This document shows, piece by piece, positions 35,280 to 44,384 of a stretch of DNA of 64,000 nucleotides. Position numbers and translations under genes: made by a program. The notes under the pieces were generated by a model. That model saw nothing but the letters and a program-made list of their open reading frames with translations. It was not told the origin of the DNA and made no database searches. The stretch's first letter is position 1. Each line of letters starts with the position of its first letter. Source of the DNA: G963674835 sp963674835 (GTDB taxonomy: Bacteria; Planctomycetota; Planctomycetia; Pirellulales; Thermoguttaceae). The DNA lies in assembly GCA_963674835.2 (NCBI GenBank), contig CAXXKC010000001.1:806001-870000 (forward strand). The letters run 5' to 3'.

Positions 35280-35933
35280 TCACGCGTCGGGCCAGCCCTG
35301 CTCGCCGATGAGGGGAACGAAGCGACAGGGGGAGAGATCGGTCGCGTGCGGCTGACCTTCCTCCTTGCGGATCGCCTTGAGGACCTGGTATTCCTGGTCG
35401 CCCAACGGCGCGACAAGCAGGCCACCTTCCCGAAGCTGATCGAAAAGGGCCGGCGGACATTCGGCGGCCGCGGCCGTGACAACGATGCGGTCGTAGGGTG
35501 CACCGCCCGGCCAGCCGAGCGTGCCATCGCCGCATACGAAGGTGACGTTGCCGTAGCCCAACTGTTCGAGTCGTCGCGCGGCCTGCTGCGAGAGCGGGGA
35601 GTGCCGTTCGATGGTAATCACACTGCGGGCGAGCTCGGCGAGTATGGCCGTCTGGTAGCCGCTGCCGGTGCCGATCTCCAGCACCGTCTCAACGCCCGAG
35701 AGCTGCAAGGCCTGGGTCATCAGCCCGACGATGTACGGCTGGCTGATGGTTTGACCGCAATCGATCGATAGGGCGCGATCGGCGTAGGCTTCGGTGCGCA
35801 AATCCTCGGGCAGGAATTGCTCGCGGGGCACTCGCAGCATGGCAAGGAGCACGGCCGGATCGACGATGCCGCGCTGCTGCAACTGCTTGCGGAGCATCCA
35901 TTGCTTGGCGGCTTCCAGATCGAACTCGGTCAT
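35280..35933 (-). CDS. pcm: protein-L-isoaspartate O-methyltransferase
   Basis: SAM-dependent repair enzyme that methylates isoaspartyl residues of damaged proteins. Its 217 residues match the family. Signatures are VPREQFLPEDLRTEAYADRA, DCGQTISQPYIVGLMTQAL, the SAM-binding VLEIGTGSGYQTAILAEL, and YDRIVVTAAAAECPPALFDQ. ATG 35933 is chosen because MTEFDLEAAKQWM is the expected start and because it overlaps the recJ stop by ATGA; the longer open frame lies inside recJ. A 6-bp hairpin (35266-35280) sits at its 3' end, without a T tract. Confidence 0.93.
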   Translation of the reverse strand: MTEFDLEAAKQWMLRKQLQQRGIVDPAVLLAMLRVPREQFLPEDLRTEAYADRALSIDCGQTISQPYIVGLMTQALQLSGVETVLEIGTGSGYQTAILAELARSVITIERHSPLSQQAARRLEQLGYGNVTFVCGDGTLGWPGGAPYDRIVVTAAAAECPPALFDQLREGGLLVAPLGDQEYQVLKAIRKEEGQPHATDLSPCRFVPLIGEQGWPDA

Positions 35934-37681
35934 GAGGGTTGCCGACTTTGGCGCCAATCGACCAGGTGCAACTCTACGTTCCGCCGGCCGCGGAAGGAAT
36001 TGATGACCGGGCGGAAGGCAACCTCCAGCGGACCTTCGCAGGCTGCCAACTCGTCGGCCCAATCGCCGCCGCCAAAGGCCACGGCGCGGAGCGTAACGTC
36101 GTGCTGCTTGAGTTTCATCGCGATATGCCGCCCGCCCGTGCCCAAGGGCTGCGGCGGGTCGACCAGCGCCACACCGCTGGTACACAGCAATGGTCGGGCG
36201 TTGGATTGTCCGAAGGGTGCCAGCCGCTCGATCTGCTCGACCACATTGAGTGTGAAGGAACTCAGCGGGGCCTCGGCGTCGATTCTCAGCTCGGCCACGC
36301 GTTGGCTTTCGGAGATCGCCTTGGCGGCGTACTCGCAGAAGTCGACGCGGAAGGCCTCCAGACGGCTTGCCTCGATGGTCAACCCGGCCGCTGCGGCATG
36401 GCCGCCGTGGCTGAGCAGATGCTCGTCGCAGGCTTCCAGGGCGGCGTGAAGCGGGAAGCCGGGAACACTACGCGCGGAGCCCACGCCCGGCTTGACGCCC
36501 AGCGAGTCCCACGCGATGAGCACGACGGGCCGGTGGAACTTTTCGGCCAGCCGCCCCGCGACAATTCCGATCACGCCGGGATGCCAGCCATGCTCGGCCA
36601 GGACCAGCGCCGAGTCGTTCACGGGATCGAACTGCTCCTTGGCCTGTTTGTGCGCGGCCAGGTAGACGCTGCGTTCGAGGGTTTGGCGGCTGGCGTTGAG
36701 CCGGTCAACGTATTGGGCCAACTCTTCCGCGCGATCGGCCCGATCCGTTACCAGCAGTTCGACGGCCAACTGCGCCTGGCCAAGCCGGCCGGCGGCGTTC
36801 AGGCGGGGTCCGAGCGTGAAGGCCACGTCCTCGCTATCGAGCCGGGGCTTGCCGTCCAATTTGGCCAGCCGCATCAAGGCTGCCAACCCGCAAGGCGGCC
36901 TCTTCTTCAGGCTATCCAAGCCGTGCCAGACGAGCACGCGGTTTTCGTCGACCAAGGGCACCACGTCGGCCACCGTTCCCAGGGCCGCCAAGCCGACCGC
37001 CTGCAAAAGGTACTCCTTCATCCGCTGGCCCACCTTCTTCGCACCGCTGGCATGTTGGCAGAGCGACCAGGCCAGCTTGAAGGCGACGCCGGACCCGCTG
37101 AGGCCGGCAAACGGATAGCTCCCTCCCGGCAGATTCGGATGCACGATAGCTGCGGCGTCGGGCAGGGAAGCCCCGGGCTCATGATGGTCGGTGACGATCA
37201 ACTCGACGCCACACTCACGCGCCTTGGCCGCCTGATCGAGACTGGTGATGCCGCAATCGACCGTGACGATAAGGCCGGTCTTCTCGGCGGCGAGCGACTC
37301 GATGGCCTCGTCGTGCAGCCCGTAGCCTTCGTCGATCCGATGGGGCACGTAGTAGCCGACCTCGGCTCCGAGGAGTTTCAGGCACTGCCGCAGCAAGGCG
37401 GTGCCGGTGATGCCGTCGACGTCGTAGTCGCCGTACACGACGATGCGTTTGCCGGCCTTGATCGCCTGGGCGATGCGATCGGCGGCTTCGGTGCAGCCGG
37501 GGAGCAGATCCGGATCGCGAAGCAACGACAGCTTGGGATCGAGGAACTGCCTGGCGACCACCGGATCGCAGATTCCTCGGCAGACCAGAAGCTGGGCCAC
37601 CACGGCCGAAACGTTTGCCGTCCTTTGCAGGGAGGCAATCGAGTCCGGATCATGGGGGAAAATGTGCCATCGCTTGGGCAT
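35930..37681 (-). CDS. recJ: single-stranded-DNA-specific exonuclease RecJ
   Basis: 5'-3' single-strand exonuclease of recombination and mismatch repair. The 583 residues contain the DHH-family motifs: VVYGDYDVDGITGTALL near residue 80, VTVDCGITS, LIVTDHHEPGASLPDAAAIV near 160, TVADVVPLVDENR, GPRLNAAGRLGQ, and the DHHA1 motif SHGGHAAAAGL near 425. A C-terminal OB-like segment follows (IERLAPFGQSNARPLL). It starts 15 bases after rpmG on the same strand and overlaps pcm by four bases. Confidence 0.95.
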   Translation of the reverse strand: MPKRWHIFPHDPDSIASLQRTANVSAVVAQLLVCRGICDPVVARQFLDPKLSLLRDPDLLPGCTEAADRIAQAIKAGKRIVVYGDYDVDGITGTALLRQCLKLLGAEVGYYVPHRIDEGYGLHDEAIESLAAEKTGLIVTVDCGITSLDQAAKARECGVELIVTDHHEPGASLPDAAAIVHPNLPGGSYPFAGLSGSGVAFKLAWSLCQHASGAKKVGQRMKEYLLQAVGLAALGTVADVVPLVDENRVLVWHGLDSLKKRPPCGLAALMRLAKLDGKPRLDSEDVAFTLGPRLNAAGRLGQAQLAVELLVTDRADRAEELAQYVDRLNASRQTLERSVYLAAHKQAKEQFDPVNDSALVLAEHGWHPGVIGIVAGRLAEKFHRPVVLIAWDSLGVKPGVGSARSVPGFPLHAALEACDEHLLSHGGHAAAAGLTIEASRLEAFRVDFCEYAAKAISESQRVAELRIDAEAPLSSFTLNVVEQIERLAPFGQSNARPLLCTSGVALVDPPQPLGTGGRHIAMKLKQHDVTLRAVAFGGGDWADELAACEGPLEVAFRPVINSFRGRRNVELHLVDWRQSRQPS

Positions 37682-37696
37682 GACCTGCCCTGTCGG

Positions 37697-37861
37697 CTAT
37701 TTCTTCTTCTCGACGTGCACGGTGTGCTTGCGGAGGCGAGGGCTGTACTTCTTCAGCTTCAGCTTCTCACCGCCCGGCTTGCGGCGCAGCGAGTAATTGT
37801 AGTCGCCGGTTTCCTCGCAAACCAGAAACACGGTCTCCGCCTTTTTCTTGCTTTTGCCCAT
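37697..37861 (-). CDS. rpmG: 50S ribosomal protein bL33
   Basis: A 54-codon gene reading MGKSKKKAETVFLVCEETGD, then YNYSLRRKPGGEKLKLKKYS and PRLRKHTVHVEKKK. Length, basic composition and the ETGDYNYSLRRK segment identify bL33. Only one Cys (residue 15) remains, so the zinc-binding Cys pairs of the C+ form are missing: it is a C- type. It is the first gene of a probable rpmG-recJ-pcm transcript. Confidence 0.93.
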   Translation of the reverse strand: MGKSKKKAETVFLVCEETGDYNYSLRRKPGGEKLKLKKYSPRLRKHTVHVEKKK

Positions 37862-38502
37862 CGATCAGTCTCCGACGCGTGAACCAGCCCAGCCCGCTAC
37901 TGGACGAATCCCTCATTGTACTGCCTGTTCTGAGAATTGGAACGGGGGATCCGGCGACAAGCCGTGACGCCGCTCGTTGGGGCCAGCAGCCTCCCGGATC
38001 GCTTGCCAGGAGCGCAACCCGTGTGCCGACTATAGTTTTGGCCGAAAACCCGTTTTCCCTCACCGATCCATTCAGAACGTAGGTTGGTAACAGGATGATC
38101 GTGCCATGCGGGCCATATTCCACCAATCTGGGGTAATACAAGGAGTGGCGGGGCACACTGTCCTCTCAAGACTGGGTGGAACTAAGCCACTTGGTGACCG
38201 TACTAAGGATTGTAGAGAGATGGCCAATTCGATGGAAACGGCCCTCGGGCAGACGCCCAGGATGTCGACCACGAACCGGCCCGTGATAGGATGTTGGCAA
38301 GCTGCGCGATCGCCAATCGTTTCTTGCCATCAGACGAAAAAGCCGATAGCCTGAAGGACTAGGAGCACCTGGGGTTCCCCGGAGAATGGGCCCTTGGCTA
38401 GCGGCTGAGCGCTGGGCCCGCGCGCAATGATCGACCGGCACCGAGGGGCGATGCTGTGCCGGCAACGCGGTTTTGTACCGGATGGTGTCGGAGCAGCAGA
38501 CG
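37862..38502. other. 641-base intergenic region without a recognised gene
   Basis: Lies between the divergent rpmG and the first prenyltransferase-repeat gene. It should hold promoters for both. I found no convincing open frame, tRNA or known structured RNA by eye. Codon statistics look non-coding (frequent stops, AT-richer patches near 38030-38060 and 38310-38345). Confidence 0.5.
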
Positions 38503-40200
38503 ATGAGCGACCAGCCTCGTTCTGAGGAAAAGACTGCATCGCAGACGCTTCCGAGCAAAGACGCTTCCGGTCTGGAGACAGGCGGTTCCGTTTCGAGTCA
38601 GGCAGCTGTGACCTCGGCGGGGCCGCCGAGGCCTCCCCAGCTTCCACCCGCGGGCAAAGCGTCCGCCCCATCTGCGTCGGGCCGTCCCGCGCCGCCTGTG
38701 CCAGCGAACGCGGATCTTGCAAGCGAGGCCTATGACCCGGTCTCGGGCAGCCGGGTCCGGGGAGCGGTTCTCCGGCAAGTGCCGGGCTGGCTCGTCAGCA
38801 CCGTGGTCCACGTGGTGATCCTGGTGACGCTGGCGTTGGTGACCTTGCAGCCCAAGTCGCTCGACACGTTGACCCAGCTCGTGGTGGCGCCAGGAACCGA
38901 CGAGAAGCTGGAAGATCCGCAAGAGCTGGAAAAGGAGTTCGACCGCACAGTCAAGGTTTTTGCCCCCAACGAAAAGCTGACGCTCGATCCAGTCCAAGGG
39001 GCCGACGATATCCAAGTGGCTGGGGCCGACGACGTCGCGGCGGCTGCCGTGTCGGTCCCCTTGGACGTGACAGGGATCGGGAACGCGCCGACCAGCGACC
39101 TGCTGACCTCGATCGGTGCGTTCAGCGGCGACGCGTTTTCAGGTCGCGGCACTGCCAAAGCCCGATTGCTGGCACAAGGCGGCGGCAGTGCGGGAAGCGA
39201 GAAGGCGGTCGCAGCCGCGCTGAAATGGCTTGCAGCGCACCAATTAGCCGACGGCGGATGGAGCTTTAACCACGCCTCGCAATCGAGTTGTCATGGGCAA
39301 TGCCGAGACCCCGGCAAGCTGACGGATGCGCGTATTGCCGCGACCGCCCTGGCATTGTTGCCGTTTCTGGGCGCCGGCCAAACGCACAAGGAAGGCATCT
39401 ACCGCTCGCAAGTAAAGGGCGGGCTGTACTTCCTCATCAACCACATCAAGGTTGGTCCCGAGGGGGGCAGTCTAATTGAGGCAGGTGGCAACATGTACTC
39501 GCACGGCATCGCATCGATCTGCCTGTGCGAAGCGTACGCCATGACTCATGACAAGAGCCTGTACGGACCGGTGAAGGAGGTCATCACTTTCATCTGCTAT
39601 GCGCAGGATACGAAGGGTGGCGGATGGCGTTACCGGCCTCGTCAGCCTGGCGATACGTCGGTGGTCGGCTGGCAACTCATGGCGTTGAAGAGCGCACATA
39701 TGGCTTACGTGCCAGTGCCCATGCAGACGTTCCAGAAGGCATCACACTTCCTCGACACCGTGCAATCCAACGGCGGGGCCAACTACGGATATACGACGTC
39801 GGGCGAGGGGGCGGCGACCACGGCGATCGGGCTGCTGTCGCGCATGTACTTGGGTTGGAAGCACGATAATCAGGCCCTGGAGCGCGGCGTTCACTGGCTC
39901 AGCGAGCAGGGCCCAAGCACGAGCAACATGTACTACGACTACTATGCCACCCAGGTCATGCACCACTGGGGAGGCGAGCCGTGGAGAAAGTGGAACTCCG
40001 TGATGCGAGACGAATTGGTCTCGGCGCAGGCCACCCGCGGACACGAAGCCGGAAGCTGGTACATGCAGGGCGACGGACACAACCGATACGGAGGCCGCCT
40101 GTACTGCACGGCGATGGCAACCATGATCCTGGAAGTGTACTACCGCCATCTGCCGATCTATCGGGAAAAGAGCACCAAGGACGAATTCCCGTTGGACTGA
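38503..40200 (+). CDS. membrane-anchored prenyltransferase/squalene-cyclase-repeat protein (copy 1)
   Basis: A 565-residue protein. A Pro/Ser/Ala-rich N-terminus of about 90 residues is followed by one helix at about 94-116 (LVSTVVHVVILVTLALVTLQ). After a linker come alpha/alpha-toroid repeats: ALKWLAAHQLADGGWSFNHA, ATALALLPFLGAGQTHKEGI, LCEAYAMTHD, GGGWRYRPRQPGDTSVVGWQ and LMALKSAHMAY. The GGW/GxW turns resemble squalene-cyclase QW motifs, but I see no DxDD catalytic motif, so cyclase activity is doubtful and a binding or scaffold role is possible. The repeats should lie outside the cytoplasm. ATG 38503 is chosen (GGAG about 9 bases upstream); in-frame TTG 38473 and ATG 38482 also exist. A paralogue follows 307 bases downstream. 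Confidence 0.8.
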   Translation: MSDQPRSEEKTASQTLPSKDASGLETGGSVSSQAAVTSAGPPRPPQLPPAGKASAPSASGRPAPPVPANADLASEAYDPVSGSRVRGAVLRQVPGWLVSTVVHVVILVTLALVTLQPKSLDTLTQLVVAPGTDEKLEDPQELEKEFDRTVKVFAPNEKLTLDPVQGADDIQVAGADDVAAAAVSVPLDVTGIGNAPTSDLLTSIGAFSGDAFSGRGTAKARLLAQGGGSAGSEKAVAAALKWLAAHQLADGGWSFNHASQSSCHGQCRDPGKLTDARIAATALALLPFLGAGQTHKEGIYRSQVKGGLYFLINHIKVGPEGGSLIEAGGNMYSHGIASICLCEAYAMTHDKSLYGPVKEVITFICYAQDTKGGGWRYRPRQPGDTSVVGWQLMALKSAHMAYVPVPMQTFQKASHFLDTVQSNGGANYGYTTSGEGAATTAIGLLSRMYLGWKHDNQALERGVHWLSEQGPSTSNMYYDYYATQVMHHWGGEPWRKWNSVMRDELVSAQATRGHEAGSWYMQGDGHNRYGGRLYCTAMATMILEVYYRHLPIYREKSTKDEFPLD

Positions 40201-40375
40201 AGCGTCGGGCGATCCATCTCGTATCCCGACTGCGCAGCAGCCCGATCAATCATCATCGGCAGAACAACCGGCTTAACCGGACTCGCCGGAACGGGAGTTG
40301 GCAGTTTCCTTTTCGCGAAGACCTGCTTTCCATCGGTTTGTGCGCAGGTTGTCCAATCGCACGTTCGAGGCTCGC

Positions 40376-40403
40376 TTTACCGGAGTTTGGTGCGAATTAT
40401 AAT
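40376..40403 (+). promoter_or_regulatory. candidate sigma70-type promoter for the second prenyltransferase-repeat gene
   Basis: TTTACC at 40376-40381, a 16-base spacer and a perfect TATAAT at 40398-40403, about 105 bases before the GTG start at 40508. It is the most AT-rich patch in the 307-base gap (40201-40507), which otherwise shows nothing recognisable. Confidence 0.5.
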
Positions 40404-40507
40404 AGGCATAGGCTGGTCGCACGGTTGGCCGGTTCGGCCGCCTGGCCGACCATGCGGACCCGCTGTGAATCTCTTCCCCAAACTCGTCGCCGACGAGGTC
40501 TCGCGTT

Positions 40508-42124
40508 GTGCCCGAGGAGTCGCCCGCCTCTGCTAATCCCGCCGATGGCCGCAGCGCCCCGCTGAGGGCACCCGGTGCGCCGTCGGACGACGTACGTCGC
40601 ACCGTGCCGCTGGCGGTCATCCCGATCCTCGTTGCCGCGCCACCCGTTGTGATCGATTCGGGCGAGGAAGTGCCGTTCGAGTTGCCACCCGAGCCGACGC
40701 TGCGTCGCTGGTGGCAGAAGATTCGGCGGCGCGACGTTTGGGCATGGTCCAGCAGTTGCCTGTTCCATGGGACGCTGTTGGTGCTTTTGGGCCTGATCGT
40801 GCAGGCGTCGCGCCATGTGGGAATGGGGACGGATCTGGTCGCGACGATCGCCGACCCGGAGCAAGTTCGCACATCGTGGGACGAGGAGCCTCTGCCAGCG
40901 CAAACGCGTTTGAGTCCTTCGGAAGGTGCGTCCATCTCGCGCGAACACGTTCACGAAAAGCCGCACATCGACCTGCCTCGCCAGGACACGGCCGGCCCCG
41001 GCAACACGGCGGTCGCAGCCGTCGGCACGGCGAAAGGGCAACTTTCGGAGTTGATGCTGCGCCCAGGCGGATTGGAGGGGAGCCTCGAGGGCCGAGGTCC
41101 ACAAGCGCGCGCCCGCTGGGTTCGCGAGGGGGGAGGAAACGGGGCAAGCGAAGAGGCCGTCGAACGTGGTCTCCGCTGGCTCGTCGCGCATCAGAATCGC
41201 GACGGAAGCTGGCACTTCAACCATCAGGATGGGCCGTGTGCCGGATTGTGCCGCCACCCGGGCACCGAGACGAGCACGACCGCGGCAACCGCGCTGGCCC
41301 TGCTGCCGTTCCTCGGCGCGGGATACACGCACCTGCAAGGCGAACACCAAATGACGGTCCGCAAGGGGCTGTACTACCTCGCCAGCCGCGCCGTGCTGAC
41401 CGCCAACGGTGCCGATCTTCAGGAAGGATCGATGTACGGTCAGGGCCTCGCGGCGATCGTCCTGTGCGAAGCGTACGCCATGACCCATGACCCGGGACTC
41501 AAAGACCTGGCCCAGCGGTCCATCGACTTCATCGTCTTCGCCCAGGATCACAACGGCGGCGGTTGGCGATATGCTCCGGGCCAGCCGGGTGACACAACCG
41601 TGACGGGCTGGCAACTGATGGCGTTGAAGAGCGCCCAAATGGCGGGGCTGAAATCGCCGTCGCCGACGCTGTTCTCGGCGGGCGAATTCCTCGACAGCGT
41701 TCAGAGCGACGAAGGCGCCAAGTACGGCTACATGAGTCCCGACCCGCGACCGGCGACAACGGCCGTCGGTCTGCTCTGTAGGATGTACAGCGGCTGGAAG
41801 CACGACCGTCCGGCACTTCTGCGCGGCGTCGCCTACCTGAGTGAACTCGGACCGTCGCAGTCGGACGACGCCGTCTACTTCAACTACTACGCCAGTCAGG
41901 TATTGCGGCACTTTGGCGGATCGCAGTGGGACCGCTGGAACGCCGCCATGCGCGACCCGCTGGTCGCTGCCCAGGCAACCGAAGGCCACGAGGCCGGCAG
42001 TTGGTATTTTCCCGGCCGCCACTCGCAGGCCGGAGGACGTCTCTACACGACGGCCGTGACGATTCTGACGCTGGAGGTGTATTACCGCTATCTACCGCTC
42101 TATCGCGAGGAAACCACGCGATAG
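40508..42124 (+). CDS. membrane-anchored prenyltransferase/squalene-cyclase-repeat protein (copy 2)
   Basis: A 538-residue paralogue of the gene at 38503: a hydrophilic Pro-rich N-terminus, one helix at about 76-100 (WAWSSSCLFHGTLLVLLGLI) and the same toroid repeats: GLRWLVAHQNRDGSWHFNHQ, ATALALLPFLGAGYTHLQGE, LCEAYAMTHD, GGGWRYAPGQPGDTTVTGWQ, LMALKSAQMAG and RLYTTAVTILTLEVYYRYLP. The two align over roughly the last 340 residues with few gaps, while the N-terminal 180 residues differ. Translation begins at GTG 40508. A hairpin terminator follows at 42139-42167. The paired membrane-linked copies suggest duplication and perhaps a heteromeric complex (inference). Confidence 0.8.
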   Translation: MPEESPASANPADGRSAPLRAPGAPSDDVRRTVPLAVIPILVAAPPVVIDSGEEVPFELPPEPTLRRWWQKIRRRDVWAWSSSCLFHGTLLVLLGLIVQASRHVGMGTDLVATIADPEQVRTSWDEEPLPAQTRLSPSEGASISREHVHEKPHIDLPRQDTAGPGNTAVAAVGTAKGQLSELMLRPGGLEGSLEGRGPQARARWVREGGGNGASEEAVERGLRWLVAHQNRDGSWHFNHQDGPCAGLCRHPGTETSTTAATALALLPFLGAGYTHLQGEHQMTVRKGLYYLASRAVLTANGADLQEGSMYGQGLAAIVLCEAYAMTHDPGLKDLAQRSIDFIVFAQDHNGGGWRYAPGQPGDTTVTGWQLMALKSAQMAGLKSPSPTLFSAGEFLDSVQSDEGAKYGYMSPDPRPATTAVGLLCRMYSGWKHDRPALLRGVAYLSELGPSQSDDAVYFNYYASQVLRHFGGSQWDRWNAAMRDPLVAAQATEGHEAGSWYFPGRHSQAGGRLYTTAVTILTLEVYYRYLPLYREETTR

Positions 42125-42138
42125 GGGGTGCGTCGGCC

Positions 42139-42167
42139 GAGCCAATACCCACAATGGGCTATTGCTC
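42139..42167 (+). terminator. hairpin downstream of the prenyltransferase-repeat genes
   Basis: A 12-bp stem (GAGC/GCTC, AATA/TATT, CCCA/TGGG) with one bulged C on each side and a CAA loop, 14 bases after the stop at 42124. A pyrimidine-rich CTCTTTC follows rather than a clean T run. It probably ends transcription before the sigma-factor promoter. Confidence 0.5.
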
Positions 42168-42307
42168 GCAGCACTCTTTCGGCAAGGTGGCTCAACGGGT
42201 AGGCTACAGAATTACCAGTATTTCTATCGTATCTCGTCTCTTCGCAGCCAACTTCCTTCATGTTCACAGGTATTGTGAAAATCCCCAATCCTGCCTGTCT
42301 CCCCCTG

Positions 42308-42335
42308 TTGACACACCAGTGCCAATTGATATTGT
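42308..42335 (+). promoter_or_regulatory. candidate sigma70-type promoter of the sigma-factor gene
   Basis: A perfect TTGACA (42308-42313), a 16-base spacer and TATTGT (42330-42335). It lies about 345 bases before the likely start of the sigma gene, leaving a long untranslated leader (about 42343-42679) in which I recognise no riboswitch. Confidence 0.5.
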
Positions 42336-42679
42336 GGAAATTATCTTCACACGAAGTGCGCGACTTCGTTTAGGATGAAGCTAGCGGCGGCTGGCGAGAG
42401 CCGGCTGTGAAGGAACCCTGCCAAGACGATCAAGCGGGCCGTTGAATCGTCCGTACCACACACCTGCGGCCCCTTGATGACAAACGGCAACACTCCGTCG
42501 TTCTCCGGACAACAGTTCTTACTGCTGGATCGACGTAACTGACGTGGAGAGAGTGGTTTAGCGTTATTGGCCCGGTTGCCCGGGTCCTTTGGCACTCAGC
42601 ATGCTCTCTCTCCGACGGCAGCACGATTCGGTCCGCGGTTTGCCCACCCAGTTGTCCTTTGCGTTTCGGGGATTGCACC

Positions 42680-44356
42680 TTGCCAACAATCAATAGCAAA
42701 CAACGTAGGAAAGCGGTCGCCCAAAGTCAGAAGTCTGCCAGTGGCCAGAACGGTCGCAACAACAAGCCGGTAAGCAATGGCAAGGCCCATCGCAACGGTT
42801 CGAGCCGACCTCGCCGGCAGGAGGCCCTCCTGGACGACTTCGACGAAGACGATGCTTCGCCGATCGGGTCCGAGACGTTGGACGATGAAGAGCTCGATGG
42901 AGATTACACCGTCGACGCCACGGGCAACGATGACCAGATCGACGATCCGATTCGCATCTACCTGATGCAAATGGGCGAGATTCCGTTGTTGGACCGGCGC
43001 GAAGAGGTCGCAGCCGCGAGGCAGATCGAGGCGACCCGGTCCCGCTTCCGCTACAGTATGCTGGCCAACGATTACATCCTGCAGGCCGCAATGGGGTTGC
43101 TGGAGCGCGTGCGAGACGGCCGATTGCGTCTGGATCGCACCGTGGAGGTCTCGGTAACGAACCTCCGCGAGAAGCGCCACATCATGGGGCTGCTCGAGCC
43201 GAATCTCCATACGTTGCATCATCTGCTACAGCGCAACCGCCAGGATTTCTGCATCGTGATCAACCGGCACCGCCCGATGCGCCAGCGGCGCGATGCGTGG
43301 CACCGGCTGGTCCGGCGCCGCACTCGGGCCGTACGGCTGGTCGAAGAGTTGGGCCTGCGAACGCAGCGGTTACAGCCGCTTCTGGACAAGCTGAAGCAGA
43401 TTTCACAGCGCATGAGCTTCTTGCGGGAAGAGCTCAAGCAGACGGGGCGAACGGCTGAAGGCATACAGCGTCGTGAGGAACTGCGCCGCGAGCTTCGCTA
43501 CCTGATGACGGCAACGCTGGAAAGCCCGTCGACGCTGGCCCGTCGCACACGCCGGACGGAGTCGTTGCAGTATCAGTACGACGCGGCCAAGCGTCGCCTC
43601 TCCGCCGGTAACTTGCGGCTGGTCGTCTCGATCGCCAAGCGATACCGCAATCGGGGGCTGAGCTTCCTGGACTTGATCCAGGAAGGCAACACCGGGTTGA
43701 TGCGAGCTGTCGATAAGTTCGAGCACGCTCGTGGCTTTAAGTTCTCGACCTACGCAACCTGGTGGATCCGCCAGGCCATCACGCGAGCCATCGCCGACCA
43801 GAGCCGCACGATCCGCGTTCCGGTGCACATGATCGAAACCATGAGCAAAGTCCGCAACGTGAGCCGCGAGTTGCTGCAAGAGCAGGGATGCGAGCCGAGC
43901 GTGGAAGAGACGGCCGCAGCCGCCGGATTGTCGGTCGACGAGACGAACTGCGTGCTGCAGATGAGCCGGCAGCCGCTGTCGCTCGATCAGCCGGTGGGCG
44001 AGCACGACGACAGCTTCTTCGGCGAGTTCGTTCAGGACTACCGCGAGGAAGATCCGTTGTACGACATGCACCAGGAAATGCTCAAACGGCGGATCGACGA
44101 CGTGCTGGGAGCCCTGAACTACCGCGAGCGCGAGATTATCCGGCTTCGCTACGGATTGGCCGACGGCTACGCGTATACGCTGGAAGAGGTGGGCAAGATC
44201 TTCTCCGTCACCCGGGAACGTGTCCGGCAGATCGAGGCCAAGGCGGTGCGCAAGCTGCAACACCCGGTGCGTTCGCGCCAGCTTTCCGGCTTTCTCGATC
44301 GGGTGCCGCCTATCAATCCGGCGATGGTCGAACAAGCATCGGCCGAGACTCTATAG
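42680..44356 (+). CDS. rpoD: primary-type RNA polymerase sigma factor (RpoD/SigA family)
   Basis: Sigma70 group 1 (or close group 2) factor of about 558 residues. The N-terminus is basic, then acidic (RRQEALLDDFDEDDASP), without a recognisable region 1.1. Region 1.2: DPIRIYLMQMGEIPLLDRRE. A helical, Arg-rich non-conserved region of about 180 residues follows. Region 2: LRLVVSIAKRYRNRGLSFLD, LIQEGNTGLMRAVDKFE and GFKFSTYATWWIRQAITRAI. Region 3: IETMSKVRNVSRELLQEQG. Region 4: LNYREREIIRLRYGL and SVTRERVRQIEAKAVRKLQH. TTG 42680 (LPTINSKQRRK) is preferred because a GGGGA lies about seven bases upstream; TTG 42659 is the alternative. Confidence 0.9.
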   Translation: MPTINSKQRRKAVAQSQKSASGQNGRNNKPVSNGKAHRNGSSRPRRQEALLDDFDEDDASPIGSETLDDEELDGDYTVDATGNDDQIDDPIRIYLMQMGEIPLLDRREEVAAARQIEATRSRFRYSMLANDYILQAAMGLLERVRDGRLRLDRTVEVSVTNLREKRHIMGLLEPNLHTLHHLLQRNRQDFCIVINRHRPMRQRRDAWHRLVRRRTRAVRLVEELGLRTQRLQPLLDKLKQISQRMSFLREELKQTGRTAEGIQRREELRRELRYLMTATLESPSTLARRTRRTESLQYQYDAAKRRLSAGNLRLVVSIAKRYRNRGLSFLDLIQEGNTGLMRAVDKFEHARGFKFSTYATWWIRQAITRAIADQSRTIRVPVHMIETMSKVRNVSRELLQEQGCEPSVEETAAAAGLSVDETNCVLQMSRQPLSLDQPVGEHDDSFFGEFVQDYREEDPLYDMHQEMLKRRIDDVLGALNYREREIIRLRYGLADGYAYTLEEVGKIFSVTRERVRQIEAKAVRKLQHPVRSRQLSGFLDRVPPINPAMVEQASAETL

Positions 44357-44384
44357 GTGGCCGGCGGAGCGAGGTGCAGGGCCG

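Noticed and set aside
35939..37882. 647-codon open frame on the + strand opposite recJ and rpmG
   Set aside because: Mirror frame of a GC-rich gene. recJ on the other strand has every family motif, while this translation is repetitive with no domain features.
40397..42022. 541-codon - strand frame opposite the second prenyltransferase-repeat gene
   Set aside because: Shadow of a gene whose repeats match its paralogue in the + frame; no plausible protein features.
42178..42235. tRNA-like stretch (GGTGGCTCAACGGGTAGGC)
   Set aside because: Resembles a D-arm but lacks a matching D-stem partner, a TTCRA T-loop and an acceptor stem.
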